Origin: Gammaproteobacteria bacterium
GTDB taxonomy: Bacteria > Pseudomonadota > Gammaproteobacteria > HK1
DNA: 47,676 nucleotides
NCBI GenBank assembly: GCA_009937425.1
Contig: JAACFO010000018.1
Span: forward strand, 1 to 47,676
Direction: 5' to 3'
Under the pieces are notes generated by a model that did not search any database, had not been told where the DNA came from, and worked only from the letters and a program-made list of their open reading frames with translations. This document shows positions 27,001-35,416 of the stretch, piece after piece (positions within the stretch are counted from its first letter, which is position 1; every line of letters begins with the position of its first letter). Position numbers and translations under genes: made by a program.

Positions 27001-29013
27001 CTTCACATCGTGTAACGGACGACCCCAGTTCGCGGCGGCGGCGACGCAGCGCTGCACGTCTTCTTCGAGCATCAATCGTTGTTCCACCAGAGTGCGGGCG
27101 GCCTTCTCGATGGCGCGAACGTACGCGCCGGTATCCTCGTAGCGTTCTACGTTCGAGGCACGGGGATCACCGGTGACTTCACGTTCTTCGGCGGTATCGG
27201 CAAAAGGAATGTAGCTGCCGTCGAACATGTACATGGCGCCGTGGCCGTGGCCGCGGGACCGCAGATTCCAGCCCGTGTAGGTTCCCAGCGGCGCCTGCAC
27301 CATGGGGGCGCGAACGCCGGCCAGATCATTTCCGTCCGCGTCCACTGCCGGCACCAGGATCGCATAACCCTCGGCATCGATGATGTCAGGTGGTTCTTTG
27401 TCGAGAATACCGCTGTCGAAACCCGTACCGAAATCCAACAGCGGCAGGGAGTTTGCAGCGTGGGGGATTGCCCCTCCGGGGATCGACGGAAACATCTCGC
27501 GCCAGCGCGCATAGGGCACCAGGGTGGCATCGCTGCCAAGTGGTATACGGCTGTCGGGAGGCGGCGTGCCGTCGCTTACCCAGGCGTCGAGGGCATCCAG
27601 CATGGCGCGAAACAGCATCGATGTTTGCACGACATTGGTGTAATTCTGGCAACCGCCAGTGGCGGGTGATTTCTTGTTCGGATCGGCAAAGTGCTGCGAA
27701 CTGGCCCACATATATACACGCACGTTGTCCGGCTGCGTGAGGTCCTTTCCCTGGGTATCGGTATGCACCAGAGAGCCACGGCGTTGCCAGTATTCCGTTG
27801 CCGTCTGCGTGTGCAGCACCAGCGGATCCGTATCCGGTCGCTTGAGGATCGCATCTGTTTTCCCGGTCAGATGATCCGTGGATTCTGCATACGAGAAAGG
27901 GAAACGATCCGCGCAGTTCCAGTGGTCTTCGTACTGCTGCCCGGCGGGGCTGACGACGCTGGAAAAACGGTGGTTCATCCACATGAGTCCGCCGCCGGAT
28001 ACGTGGGGCAAAACACCATCGAACACCTTGCGGCCGGCAGCATCGGCGTTGTTTCCTGAATACAGAAAATCCCGGATGCACCGGCCGGTTTGTGACCGTC
28101 CCCAGCAGTATGCCTTTTCGATATTCCCACCCAAGGGATTCGCGTTGCCCGCCGAGTCCCGAGTCTCGTACCTGAGAAAACTCACCAGGTCGCGCACCAC
28201 CACGTGCCCGAGGCCGTGCACGCGCGGATCCTTTGCCGTATACACCACCTCGTAAATCCATCCGGGCTCGAAGCCCTTGGCCATATGGATATTGGTGTCG
28301 GAAGGCACAACGGCGGTTTCGATACCTTGCGCGTCCAAACCCTGTCCGCCCTCGACCCGTGCGAAACGCCAATCTTCAGAAGCGACGGGTATGCGTTTGG
28401 AATTCGCGTAACGGCGCCGGGTGAGGGTTGCGTCACGGGAGTCCTGGGAATTGCTCGGGTAGCTACGGGTGGACGCTTTGCCGCTCAATGGAAAAGTGGT
28501 GATGCCGAAACCGTTGGCGATGTACTCACTGCGAACAAGACCGGTAATGGGTCGGTCGCCATCCCTGGCCACGGGGACATCGAGAATCATGCGCCCGTCG
28601 CCTGGCAGCAAGTCACCTTCCCAGGCGGCCCAGACGATGGCATACCCTCGGCGCATGAGAAAACCGTTGCCGGCATCAGCAAGGGTTATCGGATCGTTTG
28701 ACGCCGGCGCGTCGTTGAAAAACTGCAACTCGCGCATGTTTCCGCGATTGCCGTAACCGTAAAAAAGCCGCCGATTACCCAGACTCATGTCCAGGGGTTT
28801 CAAGATAATAAGATCGGCAGTGAAGACCACCAGACCCTCGGCGTTACGCGGCGCTTTATCCAGATCGACAATGCCGGACTGGGCCGCCGCTTCCGGATCC
28901 ACGGAAAAATGCGCGCGTCCCACGAGGCGCTCATAGGCTCCGGCGTCACCGAATGCATGACCGTCGGCAAATGGACCGCGTTGCGCGATCCGAATCTCGA
29001 CAGTGTTCGTCAT
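26995..29013 (-). CDS. Large alpha/beta hydrolase-domain protein (PF20091 type)
   Basis: A 672-residue protein. ATG 29011-29013 is chosen because AGGAG lies eight bases upstream; the GTG nine bases earlier overlaps that site. The nucleophile elbow is WGRSQTGRCIRDFLY (Ser307). The sequence style, including RGPFADGHAFGDAGAYERL at the start and HVSGGGLMWMNHRFS, fits the alpha/beta hydrolase domain family PF20091, found mainly in environmental bacteria. There is no signal peptide. It is divergent from the tcuA-like gene, with 73 bases between, and could act in the same catabolic or biosynthetic route. The substrate is unknown. Confidence 0.8.
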   Translation of the reverse strand: MTNTVEIRIAQRGPFADGHAFGDAGAYERLVGRAHFSVDPEAAAQSGIVDLDKAPRNAEGLVVFTADLIILKPLDMSLGNRRLFYGYGNRGNMRELQFFNDAPASNDPITLADAGNGFLMRRGYAIVWAAWEGDLLPGDGRMILDVPVARDGDRPITGLVRSEYIANGFGITTFPLSGKASTRSYPSNSQDSRDATLTRRRYANSKRIPVASEDWRFARVEGGQGLDAQGIETAVVPSDTNIHMAKGFEPGWIYEVVYTAKDPRVHGLGHVVVRDLVSFLRYETRDSAGNANPLGGNIEKAYCWGRSQTGRCIRDFLYSGNNADAAGRKVFDGVLPHVSGGGLMWMNHRFSSVVSPAGQQYEDHWNCADRFPFSYAESTDHLTGKTDAILKRPDTDPLVLHTQTATEYWQRRGSLVHTDTQGKDLTQPDNVRVYMWASSQHFADPNKKSPATGGCQNYTNVVQTSMLFRAMLDALDAWVSDGTPPPDSRIPLGSDATLVPYARWREMFPSIPGGAIPHAANSLPLLDFGTGFDSGILDKEPPDIIDAEGYAILVPAVDADGNDLAGVRAPMVQAPLGTYTGWNLRSRGHGHGAMYMFDGSYIPFADTAEEREVTGDPRASNVERYEDTGAYVRAIEKAARTLVEQRLMLEEDVQRCVAAAANWGRPLHDVKL

Positions 29014-29086
29014 TGTGTACACTCCTGCGTTTTAGGGGCATTGTACCCGTAGAGGCCGGCTTGTCTCGGGAACAGGGGATCAATCA

Positions 29087-30568
29087 GTGAGTGACTTCCA
29101 TGTCATCGTAGTGGGCGCGGGTAATGCGGCGCTGGCGGCGAGTGTTTCCGCCGTCGAGCACGGCGCGCAACGCGTTCTCGTATTGGAGAAAGCGCCCCGC
29201 GACATGCGCGGCGGCAATACCCATTGGAGCGGCGGATTGCTGCGCATCGCCTACGACGACGTCGCCGATCTGCAGCCCCTGGTTCCCGACGCTGAAGAGC
29301 AGCTACCCGGTTTCACTGCCGGCGTGGAGCCCTACACCCGCAGTGACTTCCACGAGGACCTCACCCGCGTCACCGGTGGACGCAGCGACCCGTTACTGGC
29401 GTCTATTGTCATCGACAATTCCTACGACACGGTACGCTGGATGCACGACCATGCGGGCATCCCCATGGAGCCCGCCTTCTCGCTCGGCGGTATTCGCATA
29501 GGCGACGTCGTGAAATGGCCCAAGGGTGCCGTCATTCGCGCCCAGCACGAGGGGGTGGGGTTGTCCCGTTCCTGGTTTCAGTGCGCCGAGAACGCGGGCG
29601 TGGAGATTCGCTATGGCGCCGCCGCCACCGCCCTGGTGACCGACGACAGGGGACGCGTGTCCGGTGTCCACATAAGAACCGACGACGGCATCGAGAAACA
29701 TACGGCGAAGGCCGTGGTGCTCGCCTGCGGCGGATTCGAGGCGAATACCCAGTGGCGGGCGCAGTATCTGGGCCATCCATGGGACCACGCCAAGGTGCGC
29801 GGCACCGCCCACAATCAAGGGGACGGATTGCGCATGGCCCTGGAACTGGGGGCAATGCCCTGGGGACAGTGGAGCGGCTGTCATTCGACACCCATCAGTA
29901 ACGAATGGGGCGCATTCGCGGATCGCGCCCTCACCGACAAGAGCAACCGTCTGTCCTATCCCTTCGGCGTGATGATCAACCGGCACGGCCTGCGATTCGT
30001 GGACGAAGGGGAGGATCTGCAATTTTTCACCTACGCGAAATATGGCGGAATCATCCTCAAGCAAACCGGCAGCCTCGCGTACCAGATATTCGATCAGAAG
30101 ACGGTACATCTACTGGAAGGTCGCTATCAGACCAGCGAGCCCATCAGCGCGGACACCCTGGAGGCTCTGGTCGAGCAGCTCGACATCGACGATCGACCAC
30201 AAGCTGTGACCACGCTCGCGCAATACAATGAAGCGGCCCGCGACGCGCAGGGCTTCGACCCGTCGAGAAAGGATGGCTTGGCCACGAAATCCCTGGGCAT
30301 CAACAAAAGCAACTGGGCTCTGAAGCTGGATCAGCCGCCCTTTGTCGCTTACTCGGCAACCGGTGGCATTACTTTTACCTTCGGCGGGCTGAAAATCGAC
30401 GAGCAAGCCCGCGTGATCGGCACCGACTGGCGGCCGATCCCGGGTCTTTACACCTGTGGCGAAATGGTTGGCGGACTGTTTCACGACAACTATCCCGGCG
30501 GCACGGGACTCGTCTCCGGTGCGGTCTTCGGACGCATAGCGGGACGCAACGCAGCAACCGCATCATGA
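29087..30568 (+). CDS. FAD-dependent dehydrogenase, TcuA-like (tricarballylate dehydrogenase family)
   Basis: A 493-residue flavoprotein of the fumarate reductase/succinate dehydrogenase flavoprotein family. It has N-terminal dinucleotide-binding GAGNAALAAS (10-19), LEKAPRDMRGGNTHWSGG typical of TcuA, an internal VVLACGGFEAN motif, and C-terminal LYTCGEMVGGLFHDNYPGGTGL. It starts at GTG 29087. TcuA oxidises tricarballylate to cis-aconitate, but relatives act on other substrates. It overlaps the PrpF-like gene by four bases, and a tcuA-prpF pairing would make and isomerise an aconitate-like acid. No TcuB electron-transfer partner is seen. It opens a nine-gene plus-strand run with an ABC importer and NAS-like genes. 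Confidence 0.82.
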   Translation: MSDFHVIVVGAGNAALAASVSAVEHGAQRVLVLEKAPRDMRGGNTHWSGGLLRIAYDDVADLQPLVPDAEEQLPGFTAGVEPYTRSDFHEDLTRVTGGRSDPLLASIVIDNSYDTVRWMHDHAGIPMEPAFSLGGIRIGDVVKWPKGAVIRAQHEGVGLSRSWFQCAENAGVEIRYGAAATALVTDDRGRVSGVHIRTDDGIEKHTAKAVVLACGGFEANTQWRAQYLGHPWDHAKVRGTAHNQGDGLRMALELGAMPWGQWSGCHSTPISNEWGAFADRALTDKSNRLSYPFGVMINRHGLRFVDEGEDLQFFTYAKYGGIILKQTGSLAYQIFDQKTVHLLEGRYQTSEPISADTLEALVEQLDIDDRPQAVTTLAQYNEAARDAQGFDPSRKDGLATKSLGINKSNWALKLDQPPFVAYSATGGITFTFGGLKIDEQARVIGTDWRPIPGLYTCGEMVGGLFHDNYPGGTGLVSGAVFGRIAGRNAATAS

Positions 30569-31719
30569 GACAGCAGAAAATACGCGCCGTTTTCATGCGC
30601 GGCGGCACCAGCAAGGCGGTGGTGTTCCGGCAACAGGATCTGCCGGCGGATCGCGGTCAATGGGATGCTATTTTTCTCGCCGTCATGGGCAGCCCTGATG
30701 CCAACGCACGCCAACTGAACGGCATGGGTGGCGGCATCTCTTCGCTTTCGAAAGTATGCGTCGTCGGTCCACCCACGCACCCGCAGGCGGATATCGATTT
30801 CACCTTTGCCCAGGTGCAGGTGCGCGAGGCGCGGGTGGACTACCAGAGCAACTGTGGAAACATGTCTTCGGCCATGGGCCCCTTCGCGGTGGATGAATCA
30901 CTGGTGGAAGCCAGCGGTGACGAAGCCCGCGTCATCATCCATAACACCAACACCCGCAAGCTGGTGTATGCGACGTTCCCCCTGGACGACGGCGCCGCGG
31001 CGGTGGATGGCGCATTCCAGATACCGGGGGTGGCCGGCAGCGGCGCTCCGGTGCGACTCGAGTTCCGGGATCCCGGCGGCGCCGGTAGTGGAAAGCTGTT
31101 GCCAACCGGTAATGCCCTGGATGTGTTGCAGGTCCCGGGAGTCGGCCCGGTGGAAGCGTCGCTGGTGGATGCGGCCAACGCGTGTGTTTTCATCGAGGCG
31201 GCGCGGGCGGGCATTACCGGCACCGAGTCGCCCACCGAGCTCGACGGGCGCAGCGAGCTCATGGAAATGCTCGAGGCCGTGCGCTGCACGGCCGGGGTCG
31301 CCATGGGGCTTGGCAAAAGCGCGGAGGATGTCCGCCATGGAAGTCCCAGCAATCCGAAGATCGGGCTGGTGGCGGCGCCCCTGGATGTTGTCGATCTGGG
31401 AGGCCAGACGATTAGCGCGGATGCCGGCGACCTCACGGCGCGCATGATCTCCATGGGTAATACCCATCGCGCCCTGCCACTCACCGGCGCCCTGTGCCTG
31501 GGGGTGGCGGCCCGTATCACGGATACGGTAGTGAACCGGCACACCCGCGCCGCCAGGGAGAACGACGCCGAAGTGCGCATCCTGCAGCCATCCGGCGTCT
31601 CGCTGGTAGGCGCTCAGGTGGATCGAAACGATAGCGGCTGGCACGCCCGCCTCGCATCCGTGTACCGTACCCAGCGCCGGCTGTTCGAAGGGCACGTGCT
31701 GGTCCCCGCATCCTGTTAG
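30565..31719 (+). CDS. PrpF-family isomerase (aconitate/methylaconitate or oxalomesaconate type)
   Basis: A 384-residue protein of the PrpF family. Family landmarks are FMRGGTSKAVVF near the start, GGGISSLSKVCVV, YQSNCGNMSSAMGPFAV with the conserved Cys-Gly-Asn, TGNALDVLQV and PKIGLVAAP. PrpF proteins have the diaminopimelate-epimerase fold and catalyse cofactor-free cis-trans or allylic isomerisation of unsaturated polycarboxylates. Next to a TcuA-like dehydrogenase an aconitate-type substrate is most likely. No other methylcitrate-cycle gene is in the window. The DapF fold is also that of CntK, the histidine racemase of staphylopine synthesis, but this sequence is clearly PrpF rather than DapF-like. 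Confidence 0.88.
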   Translation: MRQQKIRAVFMRGGTSKAVVFRQQDLPADRGQWDAIFLAVMGSPDANARQLNGMGGGISSLSKVCVVGPPTHPQADIDFTFAQVQVREARVDYQSNCGNMSSAMGPFAVDESLVEASGDEARVIIHNTNTRKLVYATFPLDDGAAAVDGAFQIPGVAGSGAPVRLEFRDPGGAGSGKLLPTGNALDVLQVPGVGPVEASLVDAANACVFIEAARAGITGTESPTELDGRSELMEMLEAVRCTAGVAMGLGKSAEDVRHGSPSNPKIGLVAAPLDVVDLGGQTISADAGDLTARMISMGNTHRALPLTGALCLGVAARITDTVVNRHTRAARENDAEVRILQPSGVSLVGAQVDRNDSGWHARLASVYRTQRRLFEGHVLVPASC

Positions 31720-31837
31720 CTGTCGCCAGGGTCGTGTGAGTCGCCGGGCCAGGTGTTGCAATGAGGCATGTTCTTCGTTGATTCTTAGGTGCATCGACCG
31801 ACTGTGCATCTGGGGGTGCGTAGCGGGACCCACAGGA

Positions 31838-31851
31838 GAGGAGGGCTCCTC
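31838..31851 (+). promoter_or_regulatory. Hairpin covering the ribosome site of the binding-protein gene
   Basis: GAGGAG (31838-31843) can pair with CTCCTC (31846-31851), directly before ATG 31852; a five-pair stem with a GGGC loop is realistic. The stem would hide the purine-rich ribosome site. An alternative GGAG lies at 31834-31838 but is too far from the ATG. It could tune translation of the binding protein. Confidence 0.4.
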
Positions 31852-33483
31852 ATGTCCGATAACAAGAAAATCGCCCGCGCACTGGAGCAACAGCGCGATA
31901 TTGCATCGCTCAAAGAACTTTACCAGAGCGCCGCCATGGATCGCCGGGCGTTCGTCTCGCGGCTCGCAGCGCTTGGCATCAGCGCCAGTGTTGCCGGCAC
32001 CATTATCGTGGGATCGCCGGTGGCGGTCGCGGAGACGCCGAAGCGCGGCGGACGCATTCGCGCGGCGGCGGGCGCCCACGGGCCGGACGACACCCTGGAT
32101 CCGGCACGATTCAATTCCGTCATCAACTACGGCCGCGGCGAACAGTTCTACAATGGTCTGACCCGCATCGACGGTTCTCTGGTGGCCCGGCCGGATCTCG
32201 CCGAGTCATGGGAACCCAATGGGAATGCCACCGAATGGGTATTCAGACTACGCAAAGGCGTCGAGTTCCACACCGGCAAGTCTCTCGACGCGGAGGACGC
32301 CCTCTACTCGATTCAGCGTCATCTGGACAAGGAAGTGGGATCCGGCGCCAAGGCCTTCGTTGAAAACGTTGCCGAAGGCATCGTCGAAAACAAGCACACC
32401 GTGCGCTTCAAGTTGAAAGGACCCGACGCGGACTTCCCCGTCATTCTCGGCACCTACCAGATGAAGATCGTCCCGGCCGGCACCACCGACTTTTCGACGG
32501 CGCCGGGCACCGGTCCGTTCAAGCTGAAGGAGTTCAAGCCCGGAGTGCGATCCCTGGCGCACCGCTTCGAGAACTACTGGGAAGAAGGCAGGCCCTATCT
32601 GGATGAGATCGAGTGGTTCGGTATCAGCGACCACAGTGCGCGCGTGAATGCACTGCTCGCCGGTGACATTTCCATGATGTCGGGGCTGGATCCCAAAGCC
32701 ATCGCGCGGATCGACCGGAGCGCGGGTGTTCGCGTGGTCAACACCAAGGCCGGCCAGTATACGAACTTCGCCATGATGACGGACCGACCACCCACGGATA
32801 ACAACGAGCTGCGCCTTGCCATCAAGCATCTTCAGAATCGCGAGCGCATCCTCAAGCTCATCTACAAGGGCAACGGGATGCTCGGCAACGACCAACCCAT
32901 CTCGCCGGTGGATCCCATGTACTGCGACGAGATGCCCATTCGAGCTTTCGATCCGGACAAGGCGAAGCATCATTTGAAGAAAGCCGGCATGGAGGGCGCC
33001 ACCATCAAGGTTCACACCTCGGAGGTGGCCGGCACCGGCGCCATCGAGCAAGCGCTCCTGCTGCAGCGCGAGGCCAGTAAGATCGGCCTCAATATGAAAG
33101 TGCAGCGCGACCCCGGCGATGGTTACTGGAGCGCTACCTGGGGGAAGAAGCCCATATTCATGTCCGGCTGGAACATGCGCCCCACAGCCAACATCATGCT
33201 GACACTGGCCTTTACCTCCGATGCCGCCTGGAACGAAGCGCGCTGGAAAAACACGCGTTTCGATGAGCTGCTGACACTGGGTCGCGCGTCTCTCGATCCC
33301 CTGCAGCGCAAGAATATCTACTGCGAGGCGCAAACCCTGATTCAGGAAACCGGCGGCGTCGCCATCCCCTGTTTCATCGACTACCTCGACGCCATGTCGG
33401 ACAAGGTGAAGGGATTTCAACCGGTGCCCCTGGGACCCCTGGGCGCCAGTCAGTGGCCGCGCTCCATCTGGCTCGAGGGCTAG
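31852..33483 (+). CDS. ABC importer substrate-binding protein, family 5 (peptide/nickel type)
   Basis: A 543-residue periplasmic binding protein. A long N-region precedes a twin-arginine-type signal: DRRAFVSRLAALG (Arg31-Arg32), then a hydrophobic stretch ending AVA near residue 61. SBP_bac_5 landmarks follow: GPDDTLDPARFNSVINYGRGEQFYNGLTR in the opening, LAESWEPNGNATEWVFRLRKGVEFHTGK, and GTGPFKLKEFKPG. These proteins bind peptides, nickel chelates or opines; family 5 includes CntA, which binds staphylopine-metal complexes. The start is ATG 31852; upstream in-frame codons are not family-like. It is the first of four transporter genes and precedes the NAS-like genes. Confidence 0.9.
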   Translation: MSDNKKIARALEQQRDIASLKELYQSAAMDRRAFVSRLAALGISASVAGTIIVGSPVAVAETPKRGGRIRAAAGAHGPDDTLDPARFNSVINYGRGEQFYNGLTRIDGSLVARPDLAESWEPNGNATEWVFRLRKGVEFHTGKSLDAEDALYSIQRHLDKEVGSGAKAFVENVAEGIVENKHTVRFKLKGPDADFPVILGTYQMKIVPAGTTDFSTAPGTGPFKLKEFKPGVRSLAHRFENYWEEGRPYLDEIEWFGISDHSARVNALLAGDISMMSGLDPKAIARIDRSAGVRVVNTKAGQYTNFAMMTDRPPTDNNELRLAIKHLQNRERILKLIYKGNGMLGNDQPISPVDPMYCDEMPIRAFDPDKAKHHLKKAGMEGATIKVHTSEVAGTGAIEQALLLQREASKIGLNMKVQRDPGDGYWSATWGKKPIFMSGWNMRPTANIMLTLAFTSDAAWNEARWKNTRFDELLTLGRASLDPLQRKNIYCEAQTLIQETGGVAIPCFIDYLDAMSDKVKGFQPVPLGPLGASQWPRSIWLEG

Positions 33484-33564
33484 ACCAGCCACCGACCTAT
33501 CGGACTGCGCAAACCGGCGCCTGGCGCTCTCGGCCGGGCAACACAGCAACAAGGAGCTGTGCAT

Positions 33565-34512
33565 ATGTGGCTTGTGGTTCTGCGACGCCTCGGCCTCGGT
33601 ATCATTACCCTGTGGGTGGTATCGCTGCTGGTATTCGCCGGCACCGAAATTCTTCCCGGCGACGTGGCGGAGGCGATTCTCGGTCAGTCCGCGACGCCGG
33701 AAGCGGTAGCGGCAATTCGCGATCAGCTGAATCTGGACCGCCCGGCGGTGGTGCGCTACGTGGAATGGCTGCGCAACCTGCTGCGCGGCGACCTGGGCAT
33801 GTCCCTGTCCGCCAATATGGAGATCTCGGAAATGATCTCCGGCCGGTTCAAGAACACGCTGATGCTCGCAGGCCTCACCGCCGCCCTCGCGGTCCCCCTG
33901 GCCCTCGCCATGGGCCTGGCGGCGGCCATGTTTCCCGGCGGCCGCGTGGATCGTCTGGTAACGGTTTCGACGCTGTTTCTGCTCTCCGTTCCCGAGTTCG
34001 TCATTGCGGCAATCCTGGTCCTGATCTTTGCCGTGCACCTGCAATGGCTACCCGCGACGACCTATGTGGCCAGTGACGCGTCCCTCTGGCAACTGGTGAA
34101 GTCCCTCGCTCTGCCAATTCTCACCCTCACGACTTCGGTGGTGGCGCACATGGCGCGCATGACCCGCGCCGCCATCATCAACGTCATGACCTCGCCCTAT
34201 ATCGAGATGGCGATCCTGAAAGGCGTGCCCCGGGGACGCATCGTACTGCGCCACGCATTGCTGAACGCGGTGGGACCAGTGGTTAACGTGGTGGCGCTCA
34301 ATCTCGCGTACCTGGTGAGCGGTGTCGTCATCGTCGAGACGGTTTTCGCCTATCCGGGACTCGCCAGGCTCATGGTGGACGCGGTGTCCAGGCGTGATAT
34401 GCCGCTGGTGCAGGCCTGCGCGATGATCTTCTGCGCTGCGTACATCCTGTTGATTCTGGTCGCCGACGTACTGGCGATCGTCGCCAATCCGCGTTTGCGC
34501 AAGCCGAAATAG
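33565..34512 (+). CDS. ABC importer permease, DppB/OppB type
   Basis: A 315-residue inner-membrane permease. It begins MWLVVLRRLGLGIITLW, a standard OppB N-terminus, then ILPGDVAEAILG with RDQLNLDRPAVVRYVEWL. A binding-protein-dependent transport domain follows, with the EAA-like loop IEMAILKGVPRGRIVLRHAL, where it contacts the ATPase. Six helices are expected. ATG 33565 has AAGGAG eight bases upstream; the GTG at 33559 is too close to that site. It pairs with the next gene product. Confidence 0.93.
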   Translation: MWLVVLRRLGLGIITLWVVSLLVFAGTEILPGDVAEAILGQSATPEAVAAIRDQLNLDRPAVVRYVEWLRNLLRGDLGMSLSANMEISEMISGRFKNTLMLAGLTAALAVPLALAMGLAAAMFPGGRVDRLVTVSTLFLLSVPEFVIAAILVLIFAVHLQWLPATTYVASDASLWQLVKSLALPILTLTTSVVAHMARMTRAAIINVMTSPYIEMAILKGVPRGRIVLRHALLNAVGPVVNVVALNLAYLVSGVVIVETVFAYPGLARLMVDAVSRRDMPLVQACAMIFCAAYILLILVADVLAIVANPRLRKPK

Positions 34513-34531
34513 GCGGCACGGGAAGGTTTTC

Positions 34532-35416
34532 ATGACCGAAGAAGCCAACGACGCCACCCAGGAGATCGGCCTCGAAGCCGCGGGCGCCAGGCCGCTCTTT
34601 CAACTGAGCCTGATGGGAAAAGTCGGCGTCGGCATTCTTGTGTTCTGGATCCTGGTAGCCCTGATCGGCCCGTTTCTGGCCCCCTATGACCCGGCAGATA
34701 TCGCCTCCGACGACAGCTTCGGGACCCTCAGCGCGACTCACTGGCTCGGTACCGATTACATCGGCCGGGATATTCTGTCGCGGGTGATGCACGGTGCCCG
34801 TCTCACCATGTCCCTGTCCTTCATGGCCACGGTGCTGGCATTTCTGGTTGGGATCAGCCTGGGGTTCACCGCCGCCCTCGCTGGATCCAAGGTCGACATG
34901 GTGATCAGCCGTATCTACGACGCCTTCCTTTCCATGCCCACCATCATGCTGGGACTGGTGGTCATCGCCGCCCTCGGCTCCTCGATTCCGGTGCTGGTGA
35001 TCACCGCGGGACTCATTTACTCCTGCGGCCTTTATCGCATTGCGAGAGCGCTGGCCATCGACATCAAGGTCATGGATTTCGTCGAGGCCGCCCGTGCCCG
35101 GGGGGAGAAGTTACCCTGGATCATCAGCCGCGAGATTCTGCCCAACGCGGTCATCCCACTGGTGGCGGAGTTCGGGCTGCGGTTGGTGTTCTCGATCCTG
35201 TTCATCACCGGCTTGAGCTTTCTGGGCCTCGGCGTTCAGCCGCCCACCGCAGACTGGGGCATCATGGTCAGGGAAAACATCGAAGGGCTCTGGCAAGGTT
35301 CTTCGGCCGTCCTCGCGCCGGCGGGGGCGATCGCCACCCTCACCATCGGTATCAATCTCATCGTCGACGACTTCTCCGCTCAACGGGGCCAGGAGATCGC
35401 CGAGGAGATGATCTGA
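34532..35416 (+). CDS. ABC importer permease, DppC/OppC type
   Basis: A 294-residue permease with a cytoplasmic N-terminus of about 30 residues. LAPYDPADIASDD and HWLGTDYIGRDILSRVMHGAR are the typical OppC_N motifs. The EAA-like loop is DFVEAARARGEKLPWIISREILPNA. It follows the other permease by 19 bases with a GGGAAGG ribosome site, and its stop overlaps the ATPase start. It forms the transmembrane heterodimer with the DppB-type protein. Confidence 0.93.
   Translation: MTEEANDATQEIGLEAAGARPLFQLSLMGKVGVGILVFWILVALIGPFLAPYDPADIASDDSFGTLSATHWLGTDYIGRDILSRVMHGARLTMSLSFMATVLAFLVGISLGFTAALAGSKVDMVISRIYDAFLSMPTIMLGLVVIAALGSSIPVLVITAGLIYSCGLYRIARALAIDIKVMDFVEAARARGEKLPWIISREILPNAVIPLVAEFGLRLVFSILFITGLSFLGLGVQPPTADWGIMVRENIEGLWQGSSAVLAPAGAIATLTIGINLIVDDFSAQRGQEIAEEMI

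Noticed and set aside
29087..31719. Propionate methylcitrate cycle operon
   Set aside because: A PrpF-like gene is present but no PrpB, PrpC or AcnD; the neighbour is TcuA-like, so polycarboxylate chemistry is more likely.
30898..32079. Minus-strand open frame of 393 codons
   Set aside because: Antisense to the PrpF-like gene and the start of the binding protein; shadow composition.
32248..34044. Minus-strand open frame of 598 codons
   Set aside because: It spans two well-supported plus-strand genes (binding protein and permease) and reads as an antisense shadow.
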